A stretch of 38,506 nt of DNA from TM7 phylum sp. oral taxon 352 (GCA_007845355.1 SDRQ01000006.1:1-38506); one strand, 5' to 3'. Shown: positions 29,858-38,506, counted from the stretch's first letter. Notes: generated by a model not told the origin, from the sequence alone. Made by a program: numbers and translations.

Positions 29858-31618
29858 TTACGCGGTATCCGCCGCTACCCTATTAACTTCTTCTATTGTC
29901 GTTATTCCGTTCAACGCCTTCAGATAACCATCTTGACGCATCGTAATCATACCCTGTTGAATTGCCGTTCGCTGGATTTCCGCTGAAGTTGCACGCTTAA
30001 CAATCAAATTCTGAATCTCTTCAGTAATATCCATGACCTCATACAAACCAGCTCGACCAGCATAACCGCGAGGAGTTTGCGGCGTATCTTTTCCTTTTGC
30101 CAAGGCAAACGACGCCTGCGTCGCTAGCGGCAAACTTTCATATCCCAAATCTTGCGCATATTGAGCAACCTGCTCCCTTGTTTGCGGCAATAATCCACCA
30201 ACCGCCTCGCGAATTGCCTGCGTTTCCAGCGGTGATGATTGATAAATATCCCGACGGCGCGCCACTCGCCTCACCAAACGCTGACCGATGATTGTGTTAA
30301 CCGTACTGGCGATAAGAAACGGCTCAATTCCCATATCCAACAAACGCGGCAGCACACCAGCGGCGGAATTTGTGTGAAGTGTCGAGAAAACCAAGTGCCC
30401 CGTTAAAGCTGCCTGAATAGCCAAATTTGCTGTTTCATTATCGCGAATCTCACCAACCATCACAATGTCTGGGTCTTGACGCAAAATTGAGCGCAGCCCA
30501 GAAGCAAACGTCAAGCCAACTTCCGCGTTCACCTGAATCTGATTGACGCCATCCATCTTATACTCAACCGGATCTTCAAGCGTCACAATATTCACAGCGT
30601 CGTCTTTAATCTCTTTAATCAACGCGTACAAACTCGTTGACTTACCAGAACCAGTTGGACCCGACGTTAAGATCATTCCATTTGGCCGCTTAATTCCCTT
30701 ACGGATCGTTCTTAATGCACGCCCAGCGTAGCCCATATCTTCCAAATTGAAAGAACTTCCACTCTTATCAAGCAGACGAATAACCACCTGTTCACCCCAA
30801 ACGACAGGAGAGATAGCAATACGAAGGTCAACCTCTTTACCTGCAACGTTAACCGCAAATTGACCGTCCTGAGGAATGCGATGCTCGTCAATTTTCAGAT
30901 TGGAAAGAATCTTAATACGACTAACCAACGCCGGCTCAATACTCTTTGGGAGCTGCATTATTTCACGCAAAACACCGTCAACACGACAACGAATCTTCAA
31001 AGCCTTCTCTAATGGCTCAATATGCACGTCGGACGCGTGACTCTTCACTGCGTATTCCAAAATTGTCGATAACGCCCGTGATATTGGTGAATCTTGGACA
31101 ATCGTTTTAATATTGCCAGCCTCCGACAAAGACTCTTCCTGAGAAGCCTGAGCCGCTACATTAACAGATGACAAGTCAGTCTTATATTGATCTAAGACGT
31201 GACGGACACTCTCTTCCGAAGCCATGAATACTTTTATCGGACGCTGGATGCGATTCGACAAATAGTCCACCGCTTGAACATTATTCGCGTCGATCATCGC
31301 TACCGCTAGTCGGTTCTGAACCTCGGCCAGCGGCACAGCCATAAATCTCTCAGCAACATCGGACGGTAATAGAGATAAAATATCCTGGCTAATAACACTA
31401 TTCGACAGATTGACATACGGCACGCCCGAAACTTGAGCCACACCATGAACTAATAGTTCATTGTCAAGCAACCCCTCTTCACTAAGCAAACTAAATAACG
31501 GCTTGCCGCTCTCAGAGGCACGCTTTAAGGCATCATCAATGACAGACTTCTCAATAAGCCCCTCGTTTACGAGCAGCTCGATCAACTTATCTTGGATGTC
31601 GTCCGTCAGTAAAGCCAT
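29858..31618 (-). CDS. pilB: Type IV pilus assembly ATPase PilB
   Basis: A 586-aa protein. The MshEN/T2SSE N-domain is residues 1-150. The core has Walker A TSGPTGSGKSTSLY near 320, the Asp box VTLEDPVEYKMDGVNQIQVN, Walker B IVMVGEIRDNETA, and GHLVFSTLHTNSA. The zinc tetracysteine found in many PilB/GspE proteins before the GRxGxYE motif is absent; the region reads KDTPQTPRGYAGRAGLYEVM. PilB powers pilus extension. AAGGGG precedes the ATG, and it lies 13 bp after the 76-aa gene. Confidence 0.95.
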   Translation of the reverse strand: MALLTDDIQDKLIELLVNEGLIEKSVIDDALKRASESGKPLFSLLSEEGLLDNELLVHGVAQVSGVPYVNLSNSVISQDILSLLPSDVAERFMAVPLAEVQNRLAVAMIDANNVQAVDYLSNRIQRPIKVFMASEESVRHVLDQYKTDLSSVNVAAQASQEESLSEAGNIKTIVQDSPISRALSTILEYAVKSHASDVHIEPLEKALKIRCRVDGVLREIMQLPKSIEPALVSRIKILSNLKIDEHRIPQDGQFAVNVAGKEVDLRIAISPVVWGEQVVIRLLDKSGSSFNLEDMGYAGRALRTIRKGIKRPNGMILTSGPTGSGKSTSLYALIKEIKDDAVNIVTLEDPVEYKMDGVNQIQVNAEVGLTFASGLRSILRQDPDIVMVGEIRDNETANLAIQAALTGHLVFSTLHTNSAAGVLPRLLDMGIEPFLIASTVNTIIGQRLVRRVARRRDIYQSSPLETQAIREAVGGLLPQTREQVAQYAQDLGYESLPLATQASFALAKGKDTPQTPRGYAGRAGLYEVMDITEEIQNLIVKRATSAEIQRTAIQQGMITMRQDGYLKALNGITTIEEVNRVAADTA

Positions 31619-31631
31619 TTACACCCCTTCT

Positions 31632-31862
31632 CTATTTGGCTGCATCTTGACCTACGAATATTTCAACAGTTGGATTTATCGCATTATTATTAAAAATCGC
31701 TGGGTTTGGTTTTTCGACGTCAGGTGATATTTCTCGAATAGTCTGTACTTTTGTGCCAGATTCTGGGACTTTTAAGAACGAGATGTTAGAGGCGACAATA
31801 TAGCCGATTGCCACACCCACACCCGCGATCAATATTACCATTGCTATGTCTGTTTTCTTCAT
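31632..31862 (-). CDS. Small membrane-anchored protein in the PilP position
   Basis: A 76-aa protein: one N-terminal membrane helix (IAMVILIAGVGVAIGYIVA, residues 6-24) and a roughly 50-residue extracytoplasmic tail. It follows pilO with an ATGA overlap and precedes pilB. PilP, a lipoprotein partner of PilN/PilO, occupies this place in other operons, but there is no lipobox and the protein is much shorter, so homology is not claimed. A role in the PilMNO alignment complex is inferred from position. Confidence 0.6.
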   Translation of the reverse strand: MKKTDIAMVILIAGVGVAIGYIVASNISFLKVPESGTKVQTIREISPDVEKPNPAIFNNNAINPTVEIFVGQDAAK

Positions 31863-32527
31863 GGCTTAACCACCTTATTCTCTAATTGTATTGTTTGTGC
31901 TGGCTCGTAATAAGCAACACCTCGAACCACTAAGCTCAATCTATCCTCATTTCGCTGGATTTCCACGATCTTTAGGTCAATGACTCGAATAGACGCCTCT
32001 AACTTAGTTAACAATTCTTTCAATTTTTCAGCCGAACCACTCACTTCCATAGTAAATGATATGGCATTTTCAGACGTTGACTCAGAGCTTTCACTATCAG
32101 ATCCAGATTGAGCAACGGTCAGGTTTTGAATAGTCACACCGGTGGTCGTGTCAATAAATTTATTCTTCAATGAAGCACCAAGAGCATCGGCGTTCGCATT
32201 ATCCGGCAATGCATCCAGTATCGTCTGAAGAGCATTACTTTCGCTGCTTGATTTTATAGAGTTAAGAGCAGTGTTCGTGTCTAAAACTCGGATATTCTTC
32301 TTTAATTCATCAACTGATGACAAGTTTTTATCTAGACGAGAAATAGTATTTTGCTTCTCCAGAAGAATCTTCGAATGAAATACAATTTGTTGTACCAAAA
32401 ATATGCTCACAACAAGCGCAATTCCCGCCAAAAATGCCGCAGAAGCCACAAAAATAAACATAGTCTTTTTCGATGAGTCAATCTGTTGACGCTTGCGTAT
32501 TGCAACTTCTTTATTATCGGTCGCCAT
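31859..32527 (-). CDS. pilO: PilO-like alignment-complex protein
   Basis: A 222-aa protein: a short basic cytoplasmic N-terminus, a membrane helix (MFIFVASAAFLAGIALVVSIFLV, about 20-42), a coiled coil (EKQNTISRLDKNLSSVDELKKNI) and a C-terminal ferredoxin-like domain with the FTMEVSGSAEKLKELLTKLE segment typical of PilO. With PilN and PilM it links the cytoplasmic motor to the pilus platform. It overlaps pilN by one base (TAATG) and the 76-aa gene by ATGA. Confidence 0.85.
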   Translation of the reverse strand: MATDNKEVAIRKRQQIDSSKKTMFIFVASAAFLAGIALVVSIFLVQQIVFHSKILLEKQNTISRLDKNLSSVDELKKNIRVLDTNTALNSIKSSSESNALQTILDALPDNANADALGASLKNKFIDTTTGVTIQNLTVAQSGSDSESSESTSENAISFTMEVSGSAEKLKELLTKLEASIRVIDLKIVEIQRNEDRLSLVVRGVAYYEPAQTIQLENKVVKP

Positions 32528-33252
32528 TATTTCTTCTCCTGTTTTTTCGAGTTACTCTTAAACAAGCTATCTGGAATTCCCTGACGTGAATCCGTCACAT
32601 CAACCTTACCAGTTGGCGTCAATACGGAAACTGTACCGTTATTTGCAGGCGCTAGTAATTCTTCTGCGTATTCAAACGAGAACGAGAATTGTAACACTTT
32701 TTTACCTTCTGAATTCTCTCCAAAACTAGTATCGCCATCTTTTATCTCCTTAGTTAGGCTAACCTCGGAACTTTTATCACCATCAGTAGTCTGAACTTTC
32801 GTATTCAAGATGGTTTTCTTTAAAGTCTCTAACGCACTATAGCCATTAACCGCGCTACCCTCCAGAGTAATAGTTTTTGACCCAGGATTGACTTTTATAT
32901 CCGAAAAACTAACATTATTTGGTGCAACTGGATTAACCGCCGTTACAACATCAAAGATCCTTGAATTAAGCTTCTTTCCAGAATGCTGCTCATTGATCTT
33001 TGTTAATTGATGTTGAATCGTTACAACCTTATTGAGATCTTCGACCGCCATCAATTTATCGTTTCTATCTTTAATAACTCCGTTCTGGACCGACTCGGCT
33101 GCAATTTGGCTGCCCAAAATCAACGCCAAAACAACTACTGCCGCAATCGAAGCACCGCCCACTAAGAACGATATCGAAATAACTCGATTGCGCATAGCCC
33201 GAGTCTTCAATAGCTCACGCTTAACGTTTGGAAGAAGATTTATCTCAATCAT
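32527..33252 (-). CDS. pilN: PilN-like alignment-complex protein
   Basis: A 241-aa protein beginning MIEINLLPNVKREL, the PilN signature (INLLP) that binds PilM. A membrane helix follows (about residues 25-50), then a coiled coil and a periplasmic-type ferredoxin-like domain. The C-terminal extension is Ser/Lys-rich. The start overlaps the pilM stop (ATGA). Confidence 0.92.
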   Translation of the reverse strand: MIEINLLPNVKRELLKTRAMRNRVISISFLVGGASIAAVVVLALILGSQIAAESVQNGVIKDRNDKLMAVEDLNKVVTIQHQLTKINEQHSGKKLNSRIFDVVTAVNPVAPNNVSFSDIKVNPGSKTITLEGSAVNGYSALETLKKTILNTKVQTTDGDKSSEVSLTKEIKDGDTSFGENSEGKKVLQFSFSFEYAEELLAPANNGTVSVLTPTGKVDVTDSRQGIPDSLFKSNSKKQEKK

Positions 33253-34295
33253 GATATATTACTCCTTTGTGCCAGACCTACGGCAATAGCGAATTCTGAA
33301 GCAATCGGCGCCAATTGCTGTTGATCCGACTGAGAAACTTGAACACGCTGCCACGGATCTGCGGCAATTGACTGGACTCCAGTTTTATTCATCACATATC
33401 CATCAAGTTGCGGAATAGCTGAACCAAACCCTGATAACAAAATTCCAGAAACTGCTACGCTTGGATATCGAGTTTGGAAAAACTTTATAGATTTCACTAA
33501 CTCTGAAGAAAAATTGTCGAGAGTTGAATCAATTGCCCTTAATACTTGACCATCCAATTTATCCGGCGCCAAACCAAATTTCAAAATAAATTGACGAGCT
33601 TGATCTTCCTGGACGCTAAGATTCTGAACCGCCGATCGAACCAAAGACGAAAGCCCTGTCGGAATCATACGAATAAGCCGCGGCGCTCCGTTGTAGACAA
33701 CCGCCAAATCCGTTGAATTTTCGCCCATATTGATAATCAAACGCGCATCCTGAGAATCGGTAGCCGATAAAGAGCGAACCATAGCAATAGCGTTCGGCTC
33801 TTCGGCAATCACATTGAAGCCAAGATTTTCAACTAATTCCAGACGCTCTTCCGCATAAGACTTCGCTGTACTTGTCAGCAAAATCTCATACTGATTCTGA
33901 GCATGCAAACTATCACCCAATAAAGCCCAGTCAACTTCTGCCTCATCCAAAGACATTGGAATATATTGGTCAATTTGATACTTCATCATTGCCTTTAGTT
34001 CTTGCTCAGGAACTTTCGGCACGTCAATAATGGTAGAAAACGTCTTATTTGACGGCAAACCAACAGCCACATTAGACGTCTTAATTCCGGCTTGACCAAC
34101 GGCGGTCATAATAGCCTCACCCAAACGTCGCTTAGACTCTGGAGAGTCGCCGCTCGTTATCTTAGAATCAACTGGTGTATAACCGTAATGAGACAAACTC
34201 CATCCCGCGCCAGTACGAGACAATTGAACCACTCGCACCGCATTCGTATCGATGTCTAGTCCGAAGAATTCGCCCAACCCTTTTGCTAATTTCAT
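33249..34295 (-). CDS. pilM: PilM, actin-like type IV pilus assembly ATPase
   Basis: About 348 aa from ATG 34295. GEFFGLDIDTNAVRVVQL is the PilM opening and the first phosphate loop. LIINMGENSTDLAVV is the second actin-like phosphate motif, and GILLSGFGSAIPQLDGYV the adenosine motif. Known: PilM binds ATP and the INLLP tail of PilN. The frame reaches TTG 34307, but a TATAAT (34307-34312) overlaps it and predicts +1 at 34300, a 5-nt leader with no ribosome site. So pilM may have its own promoter in addition to read-through from the 989-aa gene. Confidence 0.92.
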   Translation of the reverse strand: MKLAKGLGEFFGLDIDTNAVRVVQLSRTGAGWSLSHYGYTPVDSKITSGDSPESKRRLGEAIMTAVGQAGIKTSNVAVGLPSNKTFSTIIDVPKVPEQELKAMMKYQIDQYIPMSLDEAEVDWALLGDSLHAQNQYEILLTSTAKSYAEERLELVENLGFNVIAEEPNAIAMVRSLSATDSQDARLIINMGENSTDLAVVYNGAPRLIRMIPTGLSSLVRSAVQNLSVQEDQARQFILKFGLAPDKLDGQVLRAIDSTLDNFSSELVKSIKFFQTRYPSVAVSGILLSGFGSAIPQLDGYVMNKTGVQSIAADPWQRVQVSQSDQQQLAPIASEFAIAVGLAQRSNIS

Positions 34296-34339
34296 AACTA
34301 ATAACAATTATATACATTAGCGTTTTAATTTGCAAACTT

Positions 34340-37309
34340 TTAATATCTTGGCGGCAATTCACGAACATTCATCGTACTAATCGCGCCAGTGTTTCGATAA
34401 TTATTGTAAGCCCAAATATAAGTGTCAGCCCTCAAATTGATGATTTCTGCTGGAGTTCCAGGATGCATGTTCGGATCATTCTTTGCAGATGAAGCATGCT
34501 TTCCGCCGTACGTTCGTCGCAAAAACAAGCGTCCAGTTTTAATTGGCCCGTTAACCTTCAGCTGTTTACCGCAAGAAGATTCAGAAACTCCACTCAGCCA
34601 ACCTCCGGCGCTAATTACCACGCCACAGGTACTAACATATCCGTCTTTCTGAGTAATCAACCAAGCATTCACCTCTCCAACCGAAGGCTCTATAATAATA
34701 TTCTTCGCGTAGATAATTAGTTGTGGCAATTGGCGCACATCATTCGTGTCTGTGTATAGCAAATCACCCGAAATCCTAACTACGCCCGAGGACTTTATGA
34801 CTATACTCTTGCCTACGCTTAATTTTGACCCCGTTAATGTTACGTTTCCAGCGTTATATTCACCTGAAGCTAGACTATTCACATCTACATTGCCAGAAAT
34901 ATTACCCCTAGCTCCACGAACCGAAGGCAAAGTGAAGTTGTCTGGAACGGAATTAGTTGTGCTAAAATTACCAAACTTTGGAATATTGGCGAAAGTTAGC
35001 TTATTATAGTCACGTGGAGTTACTCCCGAGCGACCATTAAACGACGATGACAATCCAGCCCCCGAAGCCGAATCCGCCTTACCATTAGCAATAATTCCAT
35101 ATTCACCCCAAGAACCGTACACATTCTGATTTGTATAAGCCATCTTATACGCCAATGATATATCCTCGATCAGTAGCCCCATATGCGATGGGTTAGATTT
35201 TACATAAATATCGATGAAGTTGTTATTCTCGTATAAAACAGTGCCCGGCTGTGTCTCAGCAGTAAACCGGGAATTTACAACATAACCCGGAAAACCCCAA
35301 CCAGAATACTGGGTTCCCTCAGGTCTTGCGCCGTTTTCATTACCCAACACCTTCATTTCATGACCATTAATTTTCACTCGAACATAGTTATCTACGGCTC
35401 CACTAAAACCAATCTCCAGCTTCTTAGCATCTTTTAGCTCTCCTAAATTAATACCTTTTAACCTAAAGACGTACGTATTCGAGCACGAGATAACTTCTGC
35501 TATAGGGCGAGTATCATCCCGACAGTTTAGATTCGCTGGATCTGGTTTACTATTAGAATGTGTATGCCGACCAAAACTATTCATACTAATCCACTTCGCA
35601 GAGTCAGATGTTCTCCAAACGCCCCTCTTGCAATAACCAGGATTATAAACGAGTGATGCGTCACCAACTATATCGTGATACATAGAATCGGGTGTACATG
35701 TAATATAACCATCTCTCAATACATCGCCTCCACTAGGATTGCGCCACTGTGTCGTTACGACCGTTCTGGCTTGATAGTCGTCTTTTAGGTTGGTTGCGTC
35801 ACCATGGCAGCTCGGAAGATAATCTGGCTGTCCAGTAGACTTCTTATATGCTCTCTGGTTTCCATTACCGCCATACTGATCCTCAGCACACACTATAGAC
35901 CAGTGCGGATCAGCGTCGTTGCCCCCCTTAAAGCCGTATTCGCCAGGGCTAAAGTGAACATCGCCTCCAATTTTATTACCATCTTTGTCTAAACCTGTAC
36001 CCCACAGCCCCTTTGCTCGTATAGAGGTCTTATCTAGCTCAATACGGCTAAGATTCTCATCAGGAACATTCACATTATTTGATGTCCTGCTGGTAATAAC
36101 CTCTTTATCTGTCTTAATATCACCACCCCAAACCTGAACCTTTGGTCTTTTTGACGATCTGATACACTTAACCGCGTATTTAAAATCCGTCGAAGGCGCC
36201 GAACCGTTGTAATTACTGACCATAACCACATAACATAGGCTGTCGTTAGCGCTTAGCTTAACCCTATCCAGATTATCTATCTGATTTGTAGCCACTGGAG
36301 TCTGACCGGTGTTTAATTGACTGCCGGTGTTTTGAACAATTTTTCCACACGCGCCACTATCAATATTCAAGCTATCTTTATATTGTCCTTTAATCAGTCG
36401 CACGATTGCACACGGCCAATCATTATCAGCAGTACCACCAGGCAACGAAACCACATCGCTCTTGCCCGTAAGTCCCGATACTTCAGCCCCTCTGACAACA
36501 AACCGAGCAAGTGCATACGAAGAATTTTGAGTTTTTGACGTACCCTTATTATTCAACCCAGCATTTATTCCCTCAATTTTCGTGACATTTTCTGCGTCAA
36601 TGTAATCCGAGTTAACACTGACCGAAGGCTCTACGTCATAATCATACGGAACCTCTACACATGCATACTGCGAATAGCCCCATCCCGAAACCGGCAAAGA
36701 ATTGCGCTTGCTCCAATAAATTCGCTGACAGATACGCTTACCCATATCCTCTCTTTTAATGCCTCGTGTATACATGAATTTATTCTTTCCAAGCTCGCCA
36801 TGAAGATCCTCAAGCCGAGATTTACCGTTCAACGCCTCCATAGAGGTAGTGTTATAATCCGCTGGATTGTTTATTCGTCTCCAAGCATAATCCTTCCAAT
36901 CCGTCATAACGTTAAACCATCGAGGATCTTCATTATGCCAAGCCCCCCTGTCGTTCAGACTGACATCATTATCCATCGGCTGATTTGAGCTTAAATCGAA
37001 CACATCTTGCTGTACGCCAGTCACGACATTGTCAGTGGCTCCTCCGCTAACAAAAAGACTATGCCACCAATCAACCGTATCTCCAGGCTTCACATTCTTT
37101 AATCTCCCCGGAGCAACAGTCCAACTAGATCCATAATTAGTGGTATCTGATGGATTAAATTGCTTAGTAACCCAGGATTTACCAGTTATCGTCCAATTTG
37201 GCGAGCTTGGCGCCGCGTACGTATAGATAAAAAAAGCCGTTACTGAAATAGCTAAAGCCACTACTATTGCCAGCATGCCCACCTTAGGCAATGAGTATTT
37301 TCTTCTCAT
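34340..37309 (-). CDS. Large secreted, membrane-anchored protein heading the pilus locus; possible tip adhesin
   Basis: A 989-aa protein with one N-terminal helix (VGMLAIVVALAISVTAFFIYTYA, about residues 10-32) serving as signal anchor. The extracellular part has many Cys, Trp and Tyr. Residues about 790-930 are rich in short Gly/Val/Ile strands (SGNVDVNSL..., VVRISGDLLYTD, LIIYAKNIIIEPSVGEVNAWLIT) suggesting a beta-solenoid. The protein ends with ELPPRY. No family is recognised. It lies 32 bp upstream of pilM on the same strand, the position of PilY1-like adhesins in some pilus systems; the adhesin role is inference. A TGATATAAT box puts the ATG at +2. Confidence 0.6.
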   Translation of the reverse strand: MRRKYSLPKVGMLAIVVALAISVTAFFIYTYAAPSSPNWTITGKSWVTKQFNPSDTTNYGSSWTVAPGRLKNVKPGDTVDWWHSLFVSGGATDNVVTGVQQDVFDLSSNQPMDNDVSLNDRGAWHNEDPRWFNVMTDWKDYAWRRINNPADYNTTSMEALNGKSRLEDLHGELGKNKFMYTRGIKREDMGKRICQRIYWSKRNSLPVSGWGYSQYACVEVPYDYDVEPSVSVNSDYIDAENVTKIEGINAGLNNKGTSKTQNSSYALARFVVRGAEVSGLTGKSDVVSLPGGTADNDWPCAIVRLIKGQYKDSLNIDSGACGKIVQNTGSQLNTGQTPVATNQIDNLDRVKLSANDSLCYVVMVSNYNGSAPSTDFKYAVKCIRSSKRPKVQVWGGDIKTDKEVITSRTSNNVNVPDENLSRIELDKTSIRAKGLWGTGLDKDGNKIGGDVHFSPGEYGFKGGNDADPHWSIVCAEDQYGGNGNQRAYKKSTGQPDYLPSCHGDATNLKDDYQARTVVTTQWRNPSGGDVLRDGYITCTPDSMYHDIVGDASLVYNPGYCKRGVWRTSDSAKWISMNSFGRHTHSNSKPDPANLNCRDDTRPIAEVISCSNTYVFRLKGINLGELKDAKKLEIGFSGAVDNYVRVKINGHEMKVLGNENGARPEGTQYSGWGFPGYVVNSRFTAETQPGTVLYENNNFIDIYVKSNPSHMGLLIEDISLAYKMAYTNQNVYGSWGEYGIIANGKADSASGAGLSSSFNGRSGVTPRDYNKLTFANIPKFGNFSTTNSVPDNFTLPSVRGARGNISGNVDVNSLASGEYNAGNVTLTGSKLSVGKSIVIKSSGVVRISGDLLYTDTNDVRQLPQLIIYAKNIIIEPSVGEVNAWLITQKDGYVSTCGVVISAGGWLSGVSESSCGKQLKVNGPIKTGRLFLRRTYGGKHASSAKNDPNMHPGTPAEIINLRADTYIWAYNNYRNTGAISTMNVRELPPRY

Positions 37310-37316
37310 GCTTATA

Positions 37317-37325
37317 ATTATATCA
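37317..37325 (-). promoter_or_regulatory. Extended -10 (TGATATAAT) for the leaderless 989-aa gene
   Basis: TATAAT occupies 37317-37322 (minus), +1 is 37310, and the A of the ATG is 37309. It lies back to back with the ychF promoter in a 44-bp spacer. Confidence 0.65.
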
Positions 37326-37338
37326 AAGATTACGCAGA

Positions 37339-37347
37339 TGATATAAT
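37339..37347 (+). promoter_or_regulatory. Extended -10 (TGATATAAT) for leaderless ychF
   Basis: TATAAT occupies 37342-37347, so +1 is 37354, the A of the ychF ATG. No -35 or Shine-Dalgarno is seen. Confidence 0.65.
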
Positions 37348-37353
37348 AAATAT

Positions 37354-38433
37354 ATGAGTTTATCTATTGGAATCGTTGGCTTACCGAACGTCGGCAAATC
37401 GACACTTTTTAACGCTTTAACAAATAATGATATTTTGGCGGCTAATTATCCGTTTGCGACAATTGAACCGAACACAGGAATCGTTCCTGTGCCAGATAAT
37501 CGCCTGCAAATTTTAGCCGATCTTTATCACGCACAAAAAATTATTCCAGCCACCGTCACTTTCGTTGATATCGCTGGGCTAGTTGCTGGCGCATCTAAGG
37601 GTGAAGGTTTGGGCAATAAATTTCTTCACAACATCAGAGAGTGCGACGCGATTATCCACGTTGTCCGTGCATTCGAAAATTCAAAAATTTTGCGCCACGA
37701 TGAAGCGCCAATTGACCCTAAGAAAGACATTGAGGTTATAAATACTGAGCTGATTCTGGCCGATCTACAAACTCTTGAAAAACGCCTGCCCCAGCTTCAA
37801 AAAGAAGCCAAAGCAAACCCAAAAGCTCGCCAAAAAGTTGAATATCTGCAGTCTTTAATCGACAGTTTACAAAAAGGCGTACCAATTTCCGCCCTGTCAG
37901 ATGTGGATTTTGAGGCAATTTCCGACCTACACCTTCTTACCGCCAAGCCAGTAATTTACGCGTTTAATGTCGACGAGGAAGGGTTGAACAATTCCGACCT
38001 ACAGAGCCGACTAACCGAACTCGTAAGTCCTGCAAAAGCCGTCTTTGTCTGCGCAAAACTGGAAGAAGAGTTGAAGGGATTATCTGAAAATGACGCCAAA
38101 GAGTTATTAGAAAGCTACGGCGTCAAGGAAACTGGACTCGCCAAACTTATTCACGCGGCCTACGATACGCTCGGACTACAAAGCTACTTAACTGCGGGCG
38201 AAAAAGAAGTCCACGCTTGGACAATTCACAAAGGCTGGACTGCACCGCAAGCTGCGGGCGTTATTCATTCGGATTTTGAACGCGGATTTATTGCCGCACA
38301 GATTGTTGATTTTAACGATTTAGTCACCGCAGGATCGGAAGTTAAGGCCCGTGAAAACGGTAAAATTCGCACCGAAGGAAAAACTTACGTTATGCAACCG
38401 AATGACGTTGTTGAGTTTAGGTTTAACGTTTAG
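37354..38433 (+). CDS. ychF: YchF/OLA1 family P-loop ATPase
   Basis: A 359-aa protein, normal length. G1 is GLPNVGKST near residue 8; [20 protein letters not shown] is near 70; the altered G4 motif FNVDEE replaces NKxD, which gives ATP rather than GTP preference; VCAKLEEEL follows. The C-terminal TGS-like domain holds [21 protein letters not shown]. Known: YchF binds ribosomes and takes part in stress and translation control. Its stop overlaps the convergent partial gene at the right edge. Confidence 0.95.
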   Translation: MSLSIGIVGLPNVGKSTLFNALTNNDILAANYPFATIEPNTGIVPVPDNRLQILADLYHAQKIIPATVTFVDIAGLVAGASKGEGLGNKFLHNIRECDAIIHVVRAFENSKILRHDEAPIDPKKDIEVINTELILADLQTLEKRLPQLQKEAKANPKARQKVEYLQSLIDSLQKGVPISALSDVDFEAISDLHLLTAKPVIYAFNVDEEGLNNSDLQSRLTELVSPAKAVFVCAKLEEELKGLSENDAKELLESYGVKETGLAKLIHAAYDTLGLQSYLTAGEKEVHAWTIHKGWTAPQAAGVIHSDFERGFIAAQIVDFNDLVTAGSEVKARENGKIRTEGKTYVMQPNDVVEFRFNV

Positions 38434-38506
38434 CTAATTTCAATTTATAAAATCGCTCAAGATTACCCTTACTGCCAGCCACTTCACTATCTTTATATTG
38501 TCCTTT
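38423..38506 (-). CDS. 3' end of a convergent gene cut by the window edge, unknown
   Basis: 27 codons followed by TAA are open to the edge, ending [17 protein letters not shown]. The basic C-terminus looks protein-like, and the stop overlaps the ychF 3' end by 11 bp, as for the other tight convergent pairs here. Too short to assign. Its first seven visible residues, KGQYKDS, repeat a stretch of the 989-aa protein because of a 20-bp identical sequence. Confidence 0.4.
   Translation of the reverse strand, partial: KGQYKDSEVAGSKGNLERFYKLKLAKR

Noticed and set aside
1-38506. Alternative genetic code with UGA as Gly (as in Gracilibacteria)
   Set aside because: All genes read through without internal UGA, and pilM and pilO stop at TGA in ATGA overlaps.
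1-38506. CRISPR array or insertion sequences
   Set aside because: No regularly spaced repeats and no transposase-like protein or terminal inverted repeats were found by eye.

Overview
The window looks like a Saccharibacteria (TM7, Candidate Phyla Radiation) contig. The evidence is: compact AT-rich DNA, UGA read as a stop (pilM and pilO both end on TGA), a complete type IV pilus locus in TM7-like order, a threonyl-tRNA synthetase without a TGS domain, a sortase-type LPKTG surface protein, a TraD/HerA-like membrane ATPase with no conjugation genes around it, and many genes that appear to be transcribed without a leader. The taxon is inferred from content; no marker was searched.

Layout. 1-470: scrambled gyrB fragments at the left edge, probably an assembly or rearrangement junction. 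620-6600: a cell-envelope block with an LPKTG/DUF11 protein, a coiled-coil membrane protein, a 966-aa VirD4/TraD-like ATPase and two small unknown proteins. 6600-8350: about 1.75 kb without protein genes, holding a structured-RNA candidate, a roughly 100-nt small RNA with a consensus promoter and terminator, and tmRNA (minus strand). 8414-12650: comM, infC-rpmI-rplT (infC probably starts at AUU), RNase P RNA, a 6S-like RNA candidate, an M50 protease and rpmB. 12658-16642: thrS-miaA-winged helix-degenerate MBL operon (minus). 16703-21866: tRNA-Val, a 41-aa ORF, nrdR, a GT2 glycosyltransferase operon led by tRNA-Thr, a SurA-like/PH-domain operon led by tRNA-Arg, and ndk. 21953-22876: a Xer recombinase. 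22878-37309 (minus): the type IV pilus locus. In transcription order it has a 989-aa secreted protein, pilM, pilN, pilO, a 76-aa PilP-like protein, pilB, pilT, pilC, the major pilin, pilD, three minor pilins and a PilX-like protein. 37354-38433: ychF, then the 3' end of a convergent gene at the right edge.

How the genes work together. PilB/PilT/PilC with PilM/N/O, PilD and five pilin-like proteins should build a retractable pilus. Together with ComM this fits natural DNA uptake and host-cell contact, expected for an episymbiont with little biosynthesis. The RNA-based housekeeping set (RNase P, tmRNA, a 6S candidate) and translation genes are interspersed.

The most striking sequence-level pattern is transcriptional. 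At about ten gene starts a -10 box (often extended TGnTATAAT) sits exactly so that the predicted +1 or +2 base is the A of the start codon. Two other genes begin only 4-5 nt after an encoded tRNA CCA end. Genes inside operons have ordinary Shine-Dalgarno sites. This suggests widespread leaderless translation at operon heads.
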